Shown in pieces: positions 37,702 through 46,990 of a stretch of DNA of 64,000 nucleotides. This DNA comes from Candidatus Marimicrobium litorale. Its GTDB lineage: Bacteria > Pseudomonadota > Gammaproteobacteria > Pseudomonadales > Halieaceae. Every line of letters starts with the position of its first letter. Within the stretch, counting starts at the first letter, position 1. The notes beneath the pieces are model-generated. The model saw only the letters and a program-made list of their open reading frames with translations, ran no database searches and was not told the origin of the DNA. The stretch is taken from positions 1 to 64,000 of the forward strand of contig NZ_SHNO01000001.1 of NCBI RefSeq assembly GCF_026262645.1, given 5' to 3'. The position numbers and the translations under genes are program-made.

Positions 37702-40700
37702 GGGCTGCCCAGTTCTGGCTTTCCAGTCACGGTGTTCGATTTGCCACGCGCTGCCCACCATATCCCGAGGTCCTGAAGAATCATGTAAAGACAGGGTATG
37801 AGCAGCAGTGTGATGACAGTGGCAAATACAATGCCATAGGCCAGCGATATAGCCATAGGCACCATGGACTCCGCTTGGGCGGTTTTTTCCAGCAACATGG
37901 GTGCCAGACCAAAGAATGTAGTGAGGGAGGTCAGCAGGATGGCTCGAAAGCGCCGTGTCCCTGCATCAACGACCGCGTCGAACCGCTCTTTGCCTTCTGC
38001 GATCGCCTTGTTGACGAAATCGACCATGATCAGACTATCGTTCACCACAACACCGCTCAGGGCGATCACGCCCATCAGGGACATCATGCTCAGGGGGTGT
38101 CCCATGACCCAGTGGCCAAAAATCGCGCCAATCATGCCAAAGGGTATAACGCCCATTATGATCAGTGGCTGCAGATAGGATTTTGTTGGGATCGCGAGCA
38201 GAGCATAGACCCCAAACAACGCGAGGCCAAAGCCGACAATCATGCTTACCGCTAACTTCGCCTCCTCGTCGGCGGCACCAGAGATACCGTAAGTGAGGCC
38301 GGGGTATTTTTTCTGCAGTTCCGGTATCAGATTTGTCTCTATATCTTTCATGATCCGGTCTGGTTCGACCGTGCGCTTGTTGGCTTCGGCAGTCAGTTCC
38401 GCTGCGCGCTGGTAGTTGATGCGAGTTGCCTTTATCAGCCCCTGTTTGACGTCCAGTTGTGCGACCGTCTGGAAGGGCACCTCGTCGCCGCTCGGTGTGC
38501 GGATGTACATATTCTTGAGCGCGTTTACGTTTTCCCGGTCCGCCTTCGGATAACGTACCATCACCTTGATTTCATCCATGCCGCGCTGCACTCGCTGTGC
38601 TTCGGCACCGTAAAAGGCGTGGCGCACCTGGCTGCCGAGGTCGAAACGCGTGATGCCGAGGGACTCTGCCTCAGGCAGGACGTCCAGGTGAAATTCGTCC
38701 GTGGTATCGCTCACGCCATTGCGAATGTCATACAAACCCTCGTAGTGACGCAGGGCTTCTTCAAAGTCCGCGGCAGCCTTGCCCAGTGTGGCGAAATCGC
38801 GATGCATCAGGTCGAAGGCGATAGATGGGCCGAAACTGGGGCCCTCGACACTGGTAACAGCGAACACCTCGGCGCCGTGGATTTGACCGACGGTGTCCCG
38901 CCAGCGTTGCTCGACTTCACGCGTACTAATACTGCGCTTGTCCTCTCGCGTCAGTTCAACGTCGATGCGCCCGTTTATTCTGTCAAAAACGTAGGTGGCC
39001 ATGTGCTCCAGCAACTGCTCTTCTTCGCCAATTTCCAGCAGGTAGTTTTCTTCCATGGTGCTGAATGCCTGGGCAATCTCGGAAACGACTTGCTGCGTGC
39101 GTTCTTCGGGCACGCCCTGAGACATGCGCAGCTCGACGGTGAGGAACTCTCCAGGGGTGTCCGGTGCCAGCACGGTGCGCACCGCTCCTCCAGCCAGCAG
39201 TCCTGCCGAGAGGATTAGGAGTGACAAGAAAAAAGCCAGAGTCATGTAGCGATTCTTCACGCATTTCAACATAAACGGCTTGTAGCGAAAATCTATGAAG
39301 AAGCGCAGTCGCTTGTTCACTTTTTCCTGTACGCCATCGATCTTGAGCAGTATGCGGTTACGCGCAGGTTTGCTGTGTGCGAGGTGCGCGGGCAGAATCC
39401 ATTTTGACTCGACCAGTGAGAAACATAGACACAGAATAACCACCCAACCACACGCCTCTGGAAACGCGCCGAACACGCCCTGAATAAACAGGGATGGCAA
39501 GAACGCCATGATGGTAGTCAAGACACCGAAGGTGGCGGGAGTGGCGACCCGGTAGACGCCGTCGACAACGCTTTTGATGCTGTGGCCGTGCTTTTCCTGT
39601 TCGGCGTAGGCACTCTCACCCATGATGATGGCATCGTCCACTACGATACCCAGCACCAGTATGAAGCCAAAAATACTGATCATATTCAGGCTTGCATCGA
39701 TATAGGCTGTATTGATCAGTGTCATGGCGCCGAGGAAGCACACTGGAATGCCCATCATTACCCAAAACGCCAGCTTGATCTCGAGAAAAAGGGCAAGAAT
39801 AATGAAGACAAGCAGTGCACCCAGGGCGAGGTTCTTCAGCATCATGGAGAGCCGACCCTTCAGGTAGTAGGTGGAGTCGCCCCAAATAGTCAGAGACACA
39901 TCGTCCGGTAGTTGGTGCGTTTTGTTTGCAACAAACGCCTTTGCTGCATCGGCTGTTTCAATGATGTCTTGTTTGCCCATTGCGAACACGTTGATGCCTA
40001 GCGAGTATTGTCCGTTAAAGGCAGCAAACCCCTGCGCATCTACGAACCCATCCTTCACCGTAGCAATATCGCCAAGCATAAGTCGTGTGCCATCCGGCCA
40101 GGTTTTTAGCAGGATCGCTTCGAAGTCCTGCTGCACGTAAGCCTGTCCCATCGTTCGGAGCATGATTTCGCCGTTTTCCGTGCGCACGGAGCCCGCTGGC
40201 AGATCCAGCGATGACGCCGAGATGATGTTGGCGACATCCCCGAGGGAAAGATGATATTCCCGTAGCAACGGCTCCGATATTTCCACAGAGATTTCGTATT
40301 CTCGAGCCCCGACGACGGACGCAGCGGAAACCGAAGGATAGGTAAGTATTTCGCGGCGCAGATCATCAGCCAGCGATTTCATACTGCGCTCGCCGATATC
40401 ACCCGACAGCTGCAGTGTCAGCGCTGGAAACAACAGCTCTGGCTGGCTTATGACCGGTTTTTCTGCTTCCTCGGGAAAATGCTGGATCGCGTCGACACGA
40501 TTCTGAATATCGGTCATCAGTTTGCGAAGTTCTATTCCGTCGTGCGGTTCGATCATCATCATGGCAGCAGACTCAAACGAGTCAGATTCTACGCGCTTGA
40601 TGCCATCGAGATCGTTGATGGCTTCCTCGATCTTGAGAACTAGTCCTTGCTCTACTTCTTCAGGAGCTGCGCCAGGATAGGCCAGATCAATCACGATCAT

Positions 40701-40847
40701 TTTTATATCGAGCATTGGGAACATGGCGCGCTGGATATTCAGTGCTGAGCCAAGCCCTACGATAATAATCACCAGCATAAGCAGGTTCGCCGCCACTGGA
40801 TTGTAGGCGAACCAAGCGATAATTCCCTTGCGTTCGGACGGTTGCAT
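37698..40847 (-). CDS. RND efflux permease, AcrB family
   Basis: A 1049-residue inner-membrane proton/drug antiporter with 12 TM helices and two large periplasmic loops. The proton-relay pair is seen in TM4 as LGIVVDDAIIMGE. The TM1 start (GIIAWFAYNPVAANLL) and the first periplasmic motif (YPGAAPEEVEQGL) are typical of the AcrB/HAE1 group, close to VexF/CzcA-like exporters. It would work with the adaptor encoded 6 bp upstream in the operon and an outer-membrane channel not present in this window. The substrate cannot be predicted. Confidence 0.94.
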   Translation of the reverse strand: MQPSERKGIIAWFAYNPVAANLLMLVIIIVGLGSALNIQRAMFPMLDIKMIVIDLAYPGAAPEEVEQGLVLKIEEAINDLDGIKRVESDSFESAAMMMIEPHDGIELRKLMTDIQNRVDAIQHFPEEAEKPVISQPELLFPALTLQLSGDIGERSMKSLADDLRREILTYPSVSAASVVGAREYEISVEISEPLLREYHLSLGDVANIISASSLDLPAGSVRTENGEIMLRTMGQAYVQQDFEAILLKTWPDGTRLMLGDIATVKDGFVDAQGFAAFNGQYSLGINVFAMGKQDIIETADAAKAFVANKTHQLPDDVSLTIWGDSTYYLKGRLSMMLKNLALGALLVFIILALFLEIKLAFWVMMGIPVCFLGAMTLINTAYIDASLNMISIFGFILVLGIVVDDAIIMGESAYAEQEKHGHSIKSVVDGVYRVATPATFGVLTTIMAFLPSLFIQGVFGAFPEACGWVVILCLCFSLVESKWILPAHLAHSKPARNRILLKIDGVQEKVNKRLRFFIDFRYKPFMLKCVKNRYMTLAFFLSLLILSAGLLAGGAVRTVLAPDTPGEFLTVELRMSQGVPEERTQQVVSEIAQAFSTMEENYLLEIGEEEQLLEHMATYVFDRINGRIDVELTREDKRSISTREVEQRWRDTVGQIHGAEVFAVTSVEGPSFGPSIAFDLMHRDFATLGKAAADFEEALRHYEGLYDIRNGVSDTTDEFHLDVLPEAESLGITRFDLGSQVRHAFYGAEAQRVQRGMDEIKVMVRYPKADRENVNALKNMYIRTPSGDEVPFQTVAQLDVKQGLIKATRINYQRAAELTAEANKRTVEPDRIMKDIETNLIPELQKKYPGLTYGISGAADEEAKLAVSMIVGFGLALFGVYALLAIPTKSYLQPLIIMGVIPFGMIGAIFGHWVMGHPLSMMSLMGVIALSGVVVNDSLIMVDFVNKAIAEGKERFDAVVDAGTRRFRAILLTSLTTFFGLAPMLLEKTAQAESMVPMAISLAYGIVFATVITLLLIPCLYMILQDLGIWWAARGKSNTVTGKPELGSP

Positions 40848-40853
40848 CAGCTG

Positions 40854-42125
40854 TCAGCTTTCTGCGCGTGAGGTTTGGGCCGGGGCCTTAGAGACTTCGG
40901 CGTTACCGTGCCCCTGTGCATCTGCAGGCATGCCGCTTTTGTCCAGCTGGTTCGTGGGTGTTTGCGACTGTATAACGATCTCTGAGCCGTCGAAGGAGTT
41001 GTCCAGTGTGGTCAGCGATACGAGGTCGCCGTTGTTAAGGCCGCCACTGACATAAATAAAATCACCGCCCGTGTTAAGCAGCGTGACCTTGCGGTTGCGC
41101 AGCCGCTTGCGCTCATCGACAACCCAGACGATATCGCCGGCGCGCAGGACATATCGGGGTAGCGTAACAATGTCTTTCAGCTCTCTACCTTCGATATTGG
41201 CATTGACAAACGTACCTATGCGCAGTGGTTCTCCGCTTTTCTGGTTCAGGTCGTAAGGATCGTCGATGCGTGCAACTGCATACAGCGAGCGGGATCGCTC
41301 GTCAAAAACGCCCTCAGTGCGGTGCAGATGCGCAGTCCAGTGGTTGATTTCGCCAGCGACGTCCGTGTAAAGGTCGATGACTGAACCCTCACCCGTTTCC
41401 CTGGGGCCGGGCAGATCGAGATAGTCAAGCCGATTCTGGGGTATGGGTAGGCGAACCTCGGCTGTTTCTATCGAAAAAATATTAGCCAGTGCGCTGCCGG
41501 GTGCGACGAATTGCCCCAGCTCACTCTGTTTGTGGCGGATCAGCGCTGCGTAGGGTGCCCTGATAATGGTGCGTTCAAGATTGTCCTGAGCTGTGTTCAG
41601 ATCAGCCTGGGCGGCAAGCATTTGTGCCTGCGCCTGTGCCAATTGCGGTTGTCTCAGGTAAAGCGCTTTGGCCTCTTCGCTACGTTGGCTGCCCTTGGGT
41701 AACTTCTTCCATTCACTTTCGGCAACCTTTGCCATGCCTTTTTCCTGCGCCAGGCTGCTTTGCGCAACCTTTAGTGCGGCTTCCGCACGCAGCTGGTTTG
41801 TCTCGTGATCACGCGGATCAATACGCAACAGCATTGCATCTTTATCGACGAATCCGCCCACTGTAAAGGACGGTGATACTTCGATGATGCGGCCACTGAC
41901 CTCCGCTAGAAGCGAAGTCTCCTGCAGTGGTGTAACCGTTCCCTGTGCTTGCACCTCGATGCGTAAATTTTGTTTTACTACTTCGGCAACATCAATGGAT
42001 ACGGGCGTGTAAACAGGCACTGCAATTTCGGTAGGTGGCCGATTGATATACAACAGCAGCGTAATGGCGGCTGAGCCTGCCAGCATGGTGAGCGAGATCA
42101 AGAGCTGCTTTTTTCTTGAGGCCAA
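40854..42125 (-). CDS. RND periplasmic adaptor (membrane fusion protein)
   Basis: A 423-residue adaptor anchored by a short N-terminal TM segment (about 8-27). It shows the usual order: lipoyl/barrel-sandwich half (VQAQGTVTPLQETSLLAEVSGRI), a long alpha-hairpin of about 90 residues rich in Ala/Gln, second lipoyl half (IRAPYAALI) and beta-barrel domains (RIGTFVNANI). It links the AcrB-type permease to an outer-membrane channel. The C-terminal 30 residues are Ser/Gln/Ala-rich. No regulator gene flanks the pair; AT-rich DNA at 42200-42260 may hold its promoter. Confidence 0.92.
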   Translation of the reverse strand: MASRKKQLLISLTMLAGSAAITLLLYINRPPTEIAVPVYTPVSIDVAEVVKQNLRIEVQAQGTVTPLQETSLLAEVSGRIIEVSPSFTVGGFVDKDAMLLRIDPRDHETNQLRAEAALKVAQSSLAQEKGMAKVAESEWKKLPKGSQRSEEAKALYLRQPQLAQAQAQMLAAQADLNTAQDNLERTIIRAPYAALIRHKQSELGQFVAPGSALANIFSIETAEVRLPIPQNRLDYLDLPGPRETGEGSVIDLYTDVAGEINHWTAHLHRTEGVFDERSRSLYAVARIDDPYDLNQKSGEPLRIGTFVNANIEGRELKDIVTLPRYVLRAGDIVWVVDERKRLRNRKVTLLNTGGDFIYVSGGLNNGDLVSLTTLDNSFDGSEIVIQSQTPTNQLDKSGMPADAQGHGNAEVSKAPAQTSRAES

Positions 42126-42327
42126 AATGTGTTCCAGTCGTTGTCTTGCGTGGTTGGAGAAGGAACCGTTCCGTGGCAGGGGTGACGCCTAATGCTTCCG
42201 GGCGAGTTTTATACCATAATAAGCAGGCTTTTTACTGTGAAATACTTGTAATGAATCGGTTATAGCGGCCCTAATTGCCCGGCCAGCGGTCGCTTGTGGC
42301 CCACAAAACGTGATGGAGATAACACTT

Positions 42328-42783
42328 ATGGCTACTCGCTTCGAAAAACCCGCAGACTTGCTCGATGCGGTAGGAAAGCACCTGGGCTTCAGCGATTGGG
42401 AGACAGTTGATCAGCAGCGCATTGATCAGTTTGCCAATGCCACTGGAGATCACCAGTGGATTCACGTAGATCCAGAGAAAGCAGCAGATGGGCCTTTTGG
42501 TAAAACCATTGCGCACGGCTATCTCACGTTATCCATGGCGAACCTTTTCCTGCCCCAGGTGATGCAGGTCGATAACACCTCCATGGGCGTCAACTATGGT
42601 TGTGAGAAAGTGCGCTTTCCGTCGCCGGTACCGGTTGGCAGCCGAATTCGCGGTGGGGGTGAAGTGATGAGTGTCGAAGAGGTCAAGGGCGGTATTCAGG
42701 TCGTTGTGCGCATGACTATTGAAATTGAGGGCGCGGATCGACCCGCGTGCGTGGTGGATACTATTAGCCGTTTCTACCCCTGA
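42328..42783 (+). CDS. MaoC-family (R)-enoyl-CoA hydratase
   Basis: A 151-residue hot-dog fold hydratase. The hydratase-2 motif is ATGDHQWIHVDPEKA, with catalytic D41 and H46. The GYLTLSM segment is also typical. Such proteins hydrate 2-enoyl-CoA, giving (R)-3-hydroxyacyl-CoA for fatty-acid or PHA metabolism. The start is ATG 42328 with ggag 9 nt upstream; an upstream ATG in frame lies between ggag and this start. It is 36 bp before the NUDIX gene. Confidence 0.9.
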   Translation: MATRFEKPADLLDAVGKHLGFSDWETVDQQRIDQFANATGDHQWIHVDPEKAADGPFGKTIAHGYLTLSMANLFLPQVMQVDNTSMGVNYGCEKVRFPSPVPVGSRIRGGGEVMSVEEVKGGIQVVVRMTIEIEGADRPACVVDTISRFYP

Positions 42784-42819
42784 TGGGATGACGGTGTATT
42801 CGTCGCAAAGGAGATATTT

Positions 42820-43512
42820 TTGCTGGAGATTAGCGATATAGTGGAGCCGGTCTATCCTGCAGCGACCATTGTGTTGCTGCGCGACGGGCAGACCGGACTC
42901 GAGGCTCTGCTCGTGCAGCGCAGCAGGGAAGTGAAGCACATGGGTGGTATGTGGGTGTTTCCTGGTGGCAAGGTTGACGAGGCAGATTATTCCGGCAACC
43001 CAGATGATTACTCGGCCGCGGTCAATGCCGCTATTCGTGAAACGCGCGAGGAAGCAGGCCTTGAGGTGCATGCGGATCAGCTGACATACCTGTCTCACTG
43101 GACGACCCCGGAAGGGGCCAAGCGGCGTTTTGCGACCTGGTTTTTCGTGGCTATTCTGAAAGAGCATCAGGAGGTGCAAGTGGATGGAGGAGAAATTGCC
43201 AGGCATCGATGGGTGAAACCAACGAGCGCTTTGGAAGAATCCGCCAGCGCTGAACATGCTATGCGCCTGATGCCTCCCACCTACGTTAGCTTGGTGCAGA
43301 TCGCCGATTGCGAGACCTGTGCGCAAGTCAGCGATCGGTTAAGTGTGACCGAGCCGCTCGTCTATGCCCCGCGGATGGTCCCAATCGATGGGGGAATCTG
43401 CTTTCTGTACGCAGCTGATGTTGGATACGCGGAAGGGACGCTCGATGCAGAAGGGCGGCGCCATCGCCTTTACATGGTCAATGACCGCTTAGATTACGTA
43501 TGTGATGCCTGA
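42820..43512 (+). CDS. NUDIX hydrolase with expanded Nudix box
   Basis: A 230-residue hydrolase of nucleoside-diphosphate-linked substrates. The helix part of the Nudix box is R73-E-x-x-E77-E78-x-G80 (RETREEAG), but the loop after FPGGKVDEAD (47-56) is longer than in the standard 23-residue box. Longer members of the family often act on CoA or similar. The start is TTG 42820 with aaaggag at 42807-42813, the only well-spaced site. Coupling with the MaoC gene and the nearby thiolase suggests an acyl-CoA or CoA substrate; that is inference. Confidence 0.85.
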   Translation: MLEISDIVEPVYPAATIVLLRDGQTGLEALLVQRSREVKHMGGMWVFPGGKVDEADYSGNPDDYSAAVNAAIRETREEAGLEVHADQLTYLSHWTTPEGAKRRFATWFFVAILKEHQEVQVDGGEIARHRWVKPTSALEESASAEHAMRLMPPTYVSLVQIADCETCAQVSDRLSVTEPLVYAPRMVPIDGGICFLYAADVGYAEGTLDAEGRRHRLYMVNDRLDYVCDA

Positions 43513-43570
43513 TGGCGAGCGTGCACACGCAGGTGCAGAGGCACAATGAAGCTGACTGGTGCCGGCTTGG

Positions 43571-44758
43571 TCAGCGTTTGACAATGACCGAGCTGCCGTG
43601 CCCGAACAGGCCCTGGTTGGCGGTTATGCCAACCCTCGCTCCCTCAACCTGACGATCCCCTGCGTCGCCGCGCAGCTGCCATGTCAGCTCGCAGACCTGT
43701 GCCAGTGCCTGGGCGGGAACGGCCTCGCCAAAGCAGGCCAGCCCACCGGACACGTTAATCGGTGTTTTGCCGCCAAGCGCCGTGTCACCTTTGCGCAGCA
43801 TAGCGGCTGCCTCGCCACGTGGTGCCAGTTGCAGATCCTCGATCCAGTCCAGTTCCAACGCGGTAGACAGGTCATAGACCTCTGCGAGGTCTACGTCCTC
43901 CGGACCAATGCCCGCCTCTTCGTAAGCTTTCACCGGCAGGCTGGCCCGGTAGGCCATTGCCTCGACCCCGTCTGCTGCCGCGGAGTCTGTGGCAATGTCC
44001 GGCATTTCCACTACGGCGCTGGCGAAGGTGGGCGTTACCGTTGAAATAGCGGCTATCCGCGGGGCGTCCCCGCGGCCTAATTTGCGAGCATACTCCAGGC
44101 TGGAGACAATCAGGGCCGCGCCCCCATCGCTGGTTGCACAAATATCCATCAGCCGCAGGGGGTCCGCGACCATGGCAGACGCCGCGACATCCTCGGCGCT
44201 GAAACATTTGCGGTAGCGTGCCCGGGGGTTCTTGCTACCGACCAGAGAATTCTTGACCTTCACTGCGGCGAAGTCCTCCAGCGTATCGCCGTAGAGATCC
44301 ATGCGACGCCGTGCATACAGTGCGAAATAAGTGGGGTTAGTGATGCCCAGGTAGAATCTGACCCAATCCGGATCTTCTGGACGATATCCGCCCGCTGGGG
44401 CCAGAAAACCCTTGGGCGTGGTATCCGCCCCCACTACCAACGCCACATCGCAGGCGCCGGAAAGAATCTTGTTGCGCGCAGCCGCCAGGGCCTGCGAGCC
44501 GGAGGCGCAAGCCGCATAGGACGTGTTGACTTCAGCACCTTGCCAGCCCAGAGCCTGCGCGAATGTGGCCCCCGCCACGTAGCCTGGGTAGCCGCAGCGT
44601 ATCGTAGCGCCGCCAGACACATAGGCGATGTCCTGCCAGGGTATTTCGGCGTCTGCCAGTGCTTCTCTTGCAGCAGCCACGCCGTACTGGACAAAGTTGT
44701 GGCCCCACTTGCCCCAGGGGTGCATGCCCGCGCCGAGAATCGCGATTTCATTGGACAT
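43571..44758 (-). CDS. thiolase-fold protein (SCP2 type) with altered active site
   Basis: A 395-residue thiolase-superfamily protein. The acylated cysteine position is kept as C84 (YAACASGSQAL). The second site, HDCF in SCP2 thiolases, reads YDLS with Y295, and the GHP histidine box reads GGLACFGEAVPA with E345 in place of His. The closing NQGLFGHGSSVIV loop is recognisable. It forms an operon with a DUF35 protein upstream. Such pairs include steroid side-chain aldolases (Ltp2-ChsH2 DUF35 type) and sterol-carrier thiolases. It may be an aldolase or retro-Claisen enzyme and not a plain thiolase. The start follows the family N-terminus (MSNEIAILGAG). Confidence 0.85.
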   Translation of the reverse strand: MSNEIAILGAGMHPWGKWGHNFVQYGVAAAREALADAEIPWQDIAYVSGGATIRCGYPGYVAGATFAQALGWQGAEVNTSYAACASGSQALAAARNKILSGACDVALVVGADTTPKGFLAPAGGYRPEDPDWVRFYLGITNPTYFALYARRRMDLYGDTLEDFAAVKVKNSLVGSKNPRARYRKCFSAEDVAASAMVADPLRLMDICATSDGGAALIVSSLEYARKLGRGDAPRIAAISTVTPTFASAVVEMPDIATDSAAADGVEAMAYRASLPVKAYEEAGIGPEDVDLAEVYDLSTALELDWIEDLQLAPRGEAAAMLRKGDTALGGKTPINVSGGLACFGEAVPAQALAQVCELTWQLRGDAGDRQVEGARVGITANQGLFGHGSSVIVKR

Positions 44759-44786
44759 AGTATTTTTACTCCAGCTAATTCGGTGG

Positions 44787-45221
44787 TTACTGCGCGACGG
44801 GTTGCCACTTCCAGGTGACTTTGATGTCCTCATCGGTTTCATGCAATGGTTCAAGCACCAGTTCCATCGACATGCCAACTTTCAGGTCGTCAACGTTCAG
44901 ACCCTCCACAACTTGCCCTAGCACGACCATTTGTTCTTTTTCCAGTTGTACGCCGGCAATGCAGTAGGGCTTAAATGGTTCGGCCGCGACAAACGGTTCC
45001 GGAGGCTTGTAGCAGGCATTGGTATAGCTCCACACATTACCGGTGCGGCTCAGTTCCACCTCGTCGAAGTCGGTGCTGTCACAGTGGGGGTTTTTGCAGA
45101 AATCATGCTGTTTAGGAAAGAAGTAGGTGCCACAGGATTTGCAACGTGTCCCGAGCAGGTGCGGTTTGGCATCCATGGTGTGCCAGCCCTCAATGGCTGG
45201 TACTTGAGGTTTCGCGCTCAT
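44787..45221 (-). CDS. DUF35 OB-fold/zinc-ribbon acyl-CoA-associated protein
   Basis: A 144-residue protein with an N-terminal zinc ribbon (C27, C30, C42, C47; CKSCG and CKNPHC) and a C-terminal OB-fold (VWSYTNACYKPPEPF). The DUF35 family binds acyl-CoA and partners thiolase-fold enzymes. It starts at ATG 45221 with a strong ggaggg site, and lies 28 bp before the thiolase-like gene, so the two proteins are probably a complex. A longer frame from 45248 is unlikely. Confidence 0.9.
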   Translation of the reverse strand: MSAKPQVPAIEGWHTMDAKPHLLGTRCKSCGTYFFPKQHDFCKNPHCDSTDFDEVELSRTGNVWSYTNACYKPPEPFVAAEPFKPYCIAGVQLEKEQMVVLGQVVEGLNVDDLKVGMSMELVLEPLHETDEDIKVTWKWQPVAQ

Positions 45222-45370
45222 AGTTCTCTCCCTCCAAAATCGGGGCACAGGGTACTACTGCGCAGCAGATTCAGGCAAGCGACCGCAGCGGCGGGGGTTG
45301 AATGGGTGTCCGTGGTGCGACAGGTCAGACTGCGCTTGCTCCCCCGGGTGCTTTTCGGCACAGTCATGCC

Positions 45371-46057
45371 ATGTGTGGACGATTTAACGTGATTGATAGC
45401 CCCGGATTGCAGAACTTGCTCAAGGATATGGGAATTGGGTTCGCGTTGCCGCCCGCGGTGAATCTGGCGCCTACGGAGCGGATATCGCTGGTCAAACAGG
45501 GCGGAAGCGGCCTTGTGATCGACTCCGCCCGCTGGTGGCTGACCCCTTCCTGGTCGAGAGAAGTGAGTCAGACCTATTCTATGTTCAATGCTCGTAGCGA
45601 GAGCCTTGTCAGTAGCAAAGCGTTTCGTGGCCCCTTCAAGCGCCAGAGGGGATTGGTGCCGATGAGTGGGTTTATTGAGTGGCGTACGGAAAATGGCGCC
45701 AAGCAACCATGGCTTATCAGTAATGACACGCAGGCGCTTGCGGTGGCGGCGCTCTGGGACATATGGGAAGGCGGGGAGGAACCCCTGTTGTCGTGCACGC
45801 TCATCACAACGGAAGCGGCTCCGTCTTTTCGCCCCTGGCACGCTCGTATGCCGGTTGTTCTGACCTCTGATGAATGGCCCCAGTGGTTGGATAACGGTCG
45901 GGCTGTAGCGGCGGACAGCAGTATCTTTCGCAATGAGTTGAAGACGGACTGGCGTTTGAATCCGTTGGATCGAGTGGTGAGTAATGCTCGCAACAAGGAT
46001 GCCGCTGCGATGGCCACACTGGGAGATGCGGTTCACCTGGTGGCAACAGGTTGCTAG
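45371..46057 (+). CDS. SRAP-family DNA-protein crosslink protein (YedK/HMCES)
   Basis: A 228-residue SOS response-associated peptidase-fold protein that traps abasic sites in single-stranded DNA through a thiazolidine link to its N-terminal cysteine. The start must be ATG 45371 because C2 (MCGRF) is the reactive residue after methionine removal. Other active-site residues are N74 (FNARSE), E103 (FIEWR) and H157 (PWHARMP). No lexA-like box was noticed upstream. It is divergent from the DUF35 gene. Confidence 0.94.
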   Translation: MCGRFNVIDSPGLQNLLKDMGIGFALPPAVNLAPTERISLVKQGGSGLVIDSARWWLTPSWSREVSQTYSMFNARSESLVSSKAFRGPFKRQRGLVPMSGFIEWRTENGAKQPWLISNDTQALAVAALWDIWEGGEEPLLSCTLITTEAAPSFRPWHARMPVVLTSDEWPQWLDNGRAVAADSSIFRNELKTDWRLNPLDRVVSNARNKDAAAMATLGDAVHLVATGC

Positions 46058-46187
46058 TATCGCCCCTACTCTCAAAGGGGTAATGATATTTGGCCTATTG
46101 GCACATGGTTCTGTAGTTGGAGACTGTGCAGTATTTCAGATGAGTGGTATGTAAGTCATAACAGGGATGGAAAGGGTGGTGACGAAA

Positions 46188-46952
46188 ATGCGAACGTTTG
46201 CTATGACAGGTGGTGCCACCGGAATTGGCGCAGAACTGAAAGAACAGCTACTGGCAGCGGGTGACAGGGTGATCTCAGTAGACATCAAGGAGGGCGATAT
46301 TATCGCTGACCTGTCTACTGATGACGGTCGTGCGCTTGCAGTACGCGGTGTGCGAGAACTCGCGCCCGAAGGCTTGGATGGTTTTATCCCCTGCGCCGGT
46401 CTGCCTCCCGTGGCGACGCCTTTCTCGTTGATTGCGAGGGTCAATTATTTTGCTGTGATAGAGACCGTAGAAGGTTTGCGTGACCTGCTTGAGCGAAAGC
46501 AGGGGAGCGTTGTGTTTGTGTCCTCGAATTCGGCGCCAATGGTACCCACTGACGATAGCTTCGTGCAGAAATGCTTGTCGGGAGATGAGGCCGCAGCGTG
46601 CAAGGAGATCGACGACCGTGATGGTCATTCGGCTTACGCCGGGTCCAAGCGCGCCGTTACGCTTTGGATGCGGCGGCACGTAGTTGAGTACGCGGGTAAG
46701 GGTGTGCGTCTCAATGCGGTCGCCCCCGGAATCACTATGACGCCACTCACGGACCGTGTATTTGAGGACGAAGAACTGGGTGCGGCGATGAAGGCCTTCG
46801 GAGACTCTGTACCGGTGGGCAGAACTGCTCAGCCTGCAGATATCGCCAATGTCATGCGTTACATGCTCAGTGACGAGGCTGCCTATCTGTGTGGCTCAGT
46901 TATTTTCGTCGATGGCGGCTCTGACGCTATGCTGCGGTCGGACGACTTTTAG
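46188..46952 (+). CDS. short-chain dehydrogenase, 3-alpha-hydroxysteroid/coniferyl-alcohol type
   Basis: A 254-residue SDR with TGGATGIG at 7-14, the D32 cofactor aspartate (VISVDIKEGD) favouring NAD, and catalytic S115 region, Y150 and K154 (YAGSK). An unusually long loop (about 113-147) precedes the tyrosine, as in the 3-alpha-HSD/coniferyl-alcohol dehydrogenase branch. The start at 46188 matches the Rossmann strand; ATG 46167 is an alternative adding seven residues. It acts on a hydroxyl or carbonyl of an unknown small molecule. Near the MaoC/thiolase genes, but that link is not shown. Confidence 0.84.
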   Translation: MRTFAMTGGATGIGAELKEQLLAAGDRVISVDIKEGDIIADLSTDDGRALAVRGVRELAPEGLDGFIPCAGLPPVATPFSLIARVNYFAVIETVEGLRDLLERKQGSVVFVSSNSAPMVPTDDSFVQKCLSGDEAAACKEIDDRDGHSAYAGSKRAVTLWMRRHVVEYAGKGVRLNAVAPGITMTPLTDRVFEDEELGAAMKAFGDSVPVGRTAQPADIANVMRYMLSDEAAYLCGSVIFVDGGSDAMLRSDDF

Positions 46953-46968
46953 ATTCAGGTTGAAGCGT

Positions 46969-46990
46969 CGCGAGCCAGCTATGGCTCGCG
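46969..46990. other. perfect 9-bp hairpin at the SDR/lipoprotein gene junction
   Basis: cgcgagcca (46969-46977) and tggctcgcg (46982-46990) pair completely with a 4-nt loop. The stop codon of the minus-strand lipoprotein gene (46979-46981) sits in the loop. There is no T run on either strand, so it is not a classic terminator, but it could slow both converging polymerases or shield the 3' ends. Confidence 0.4.
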
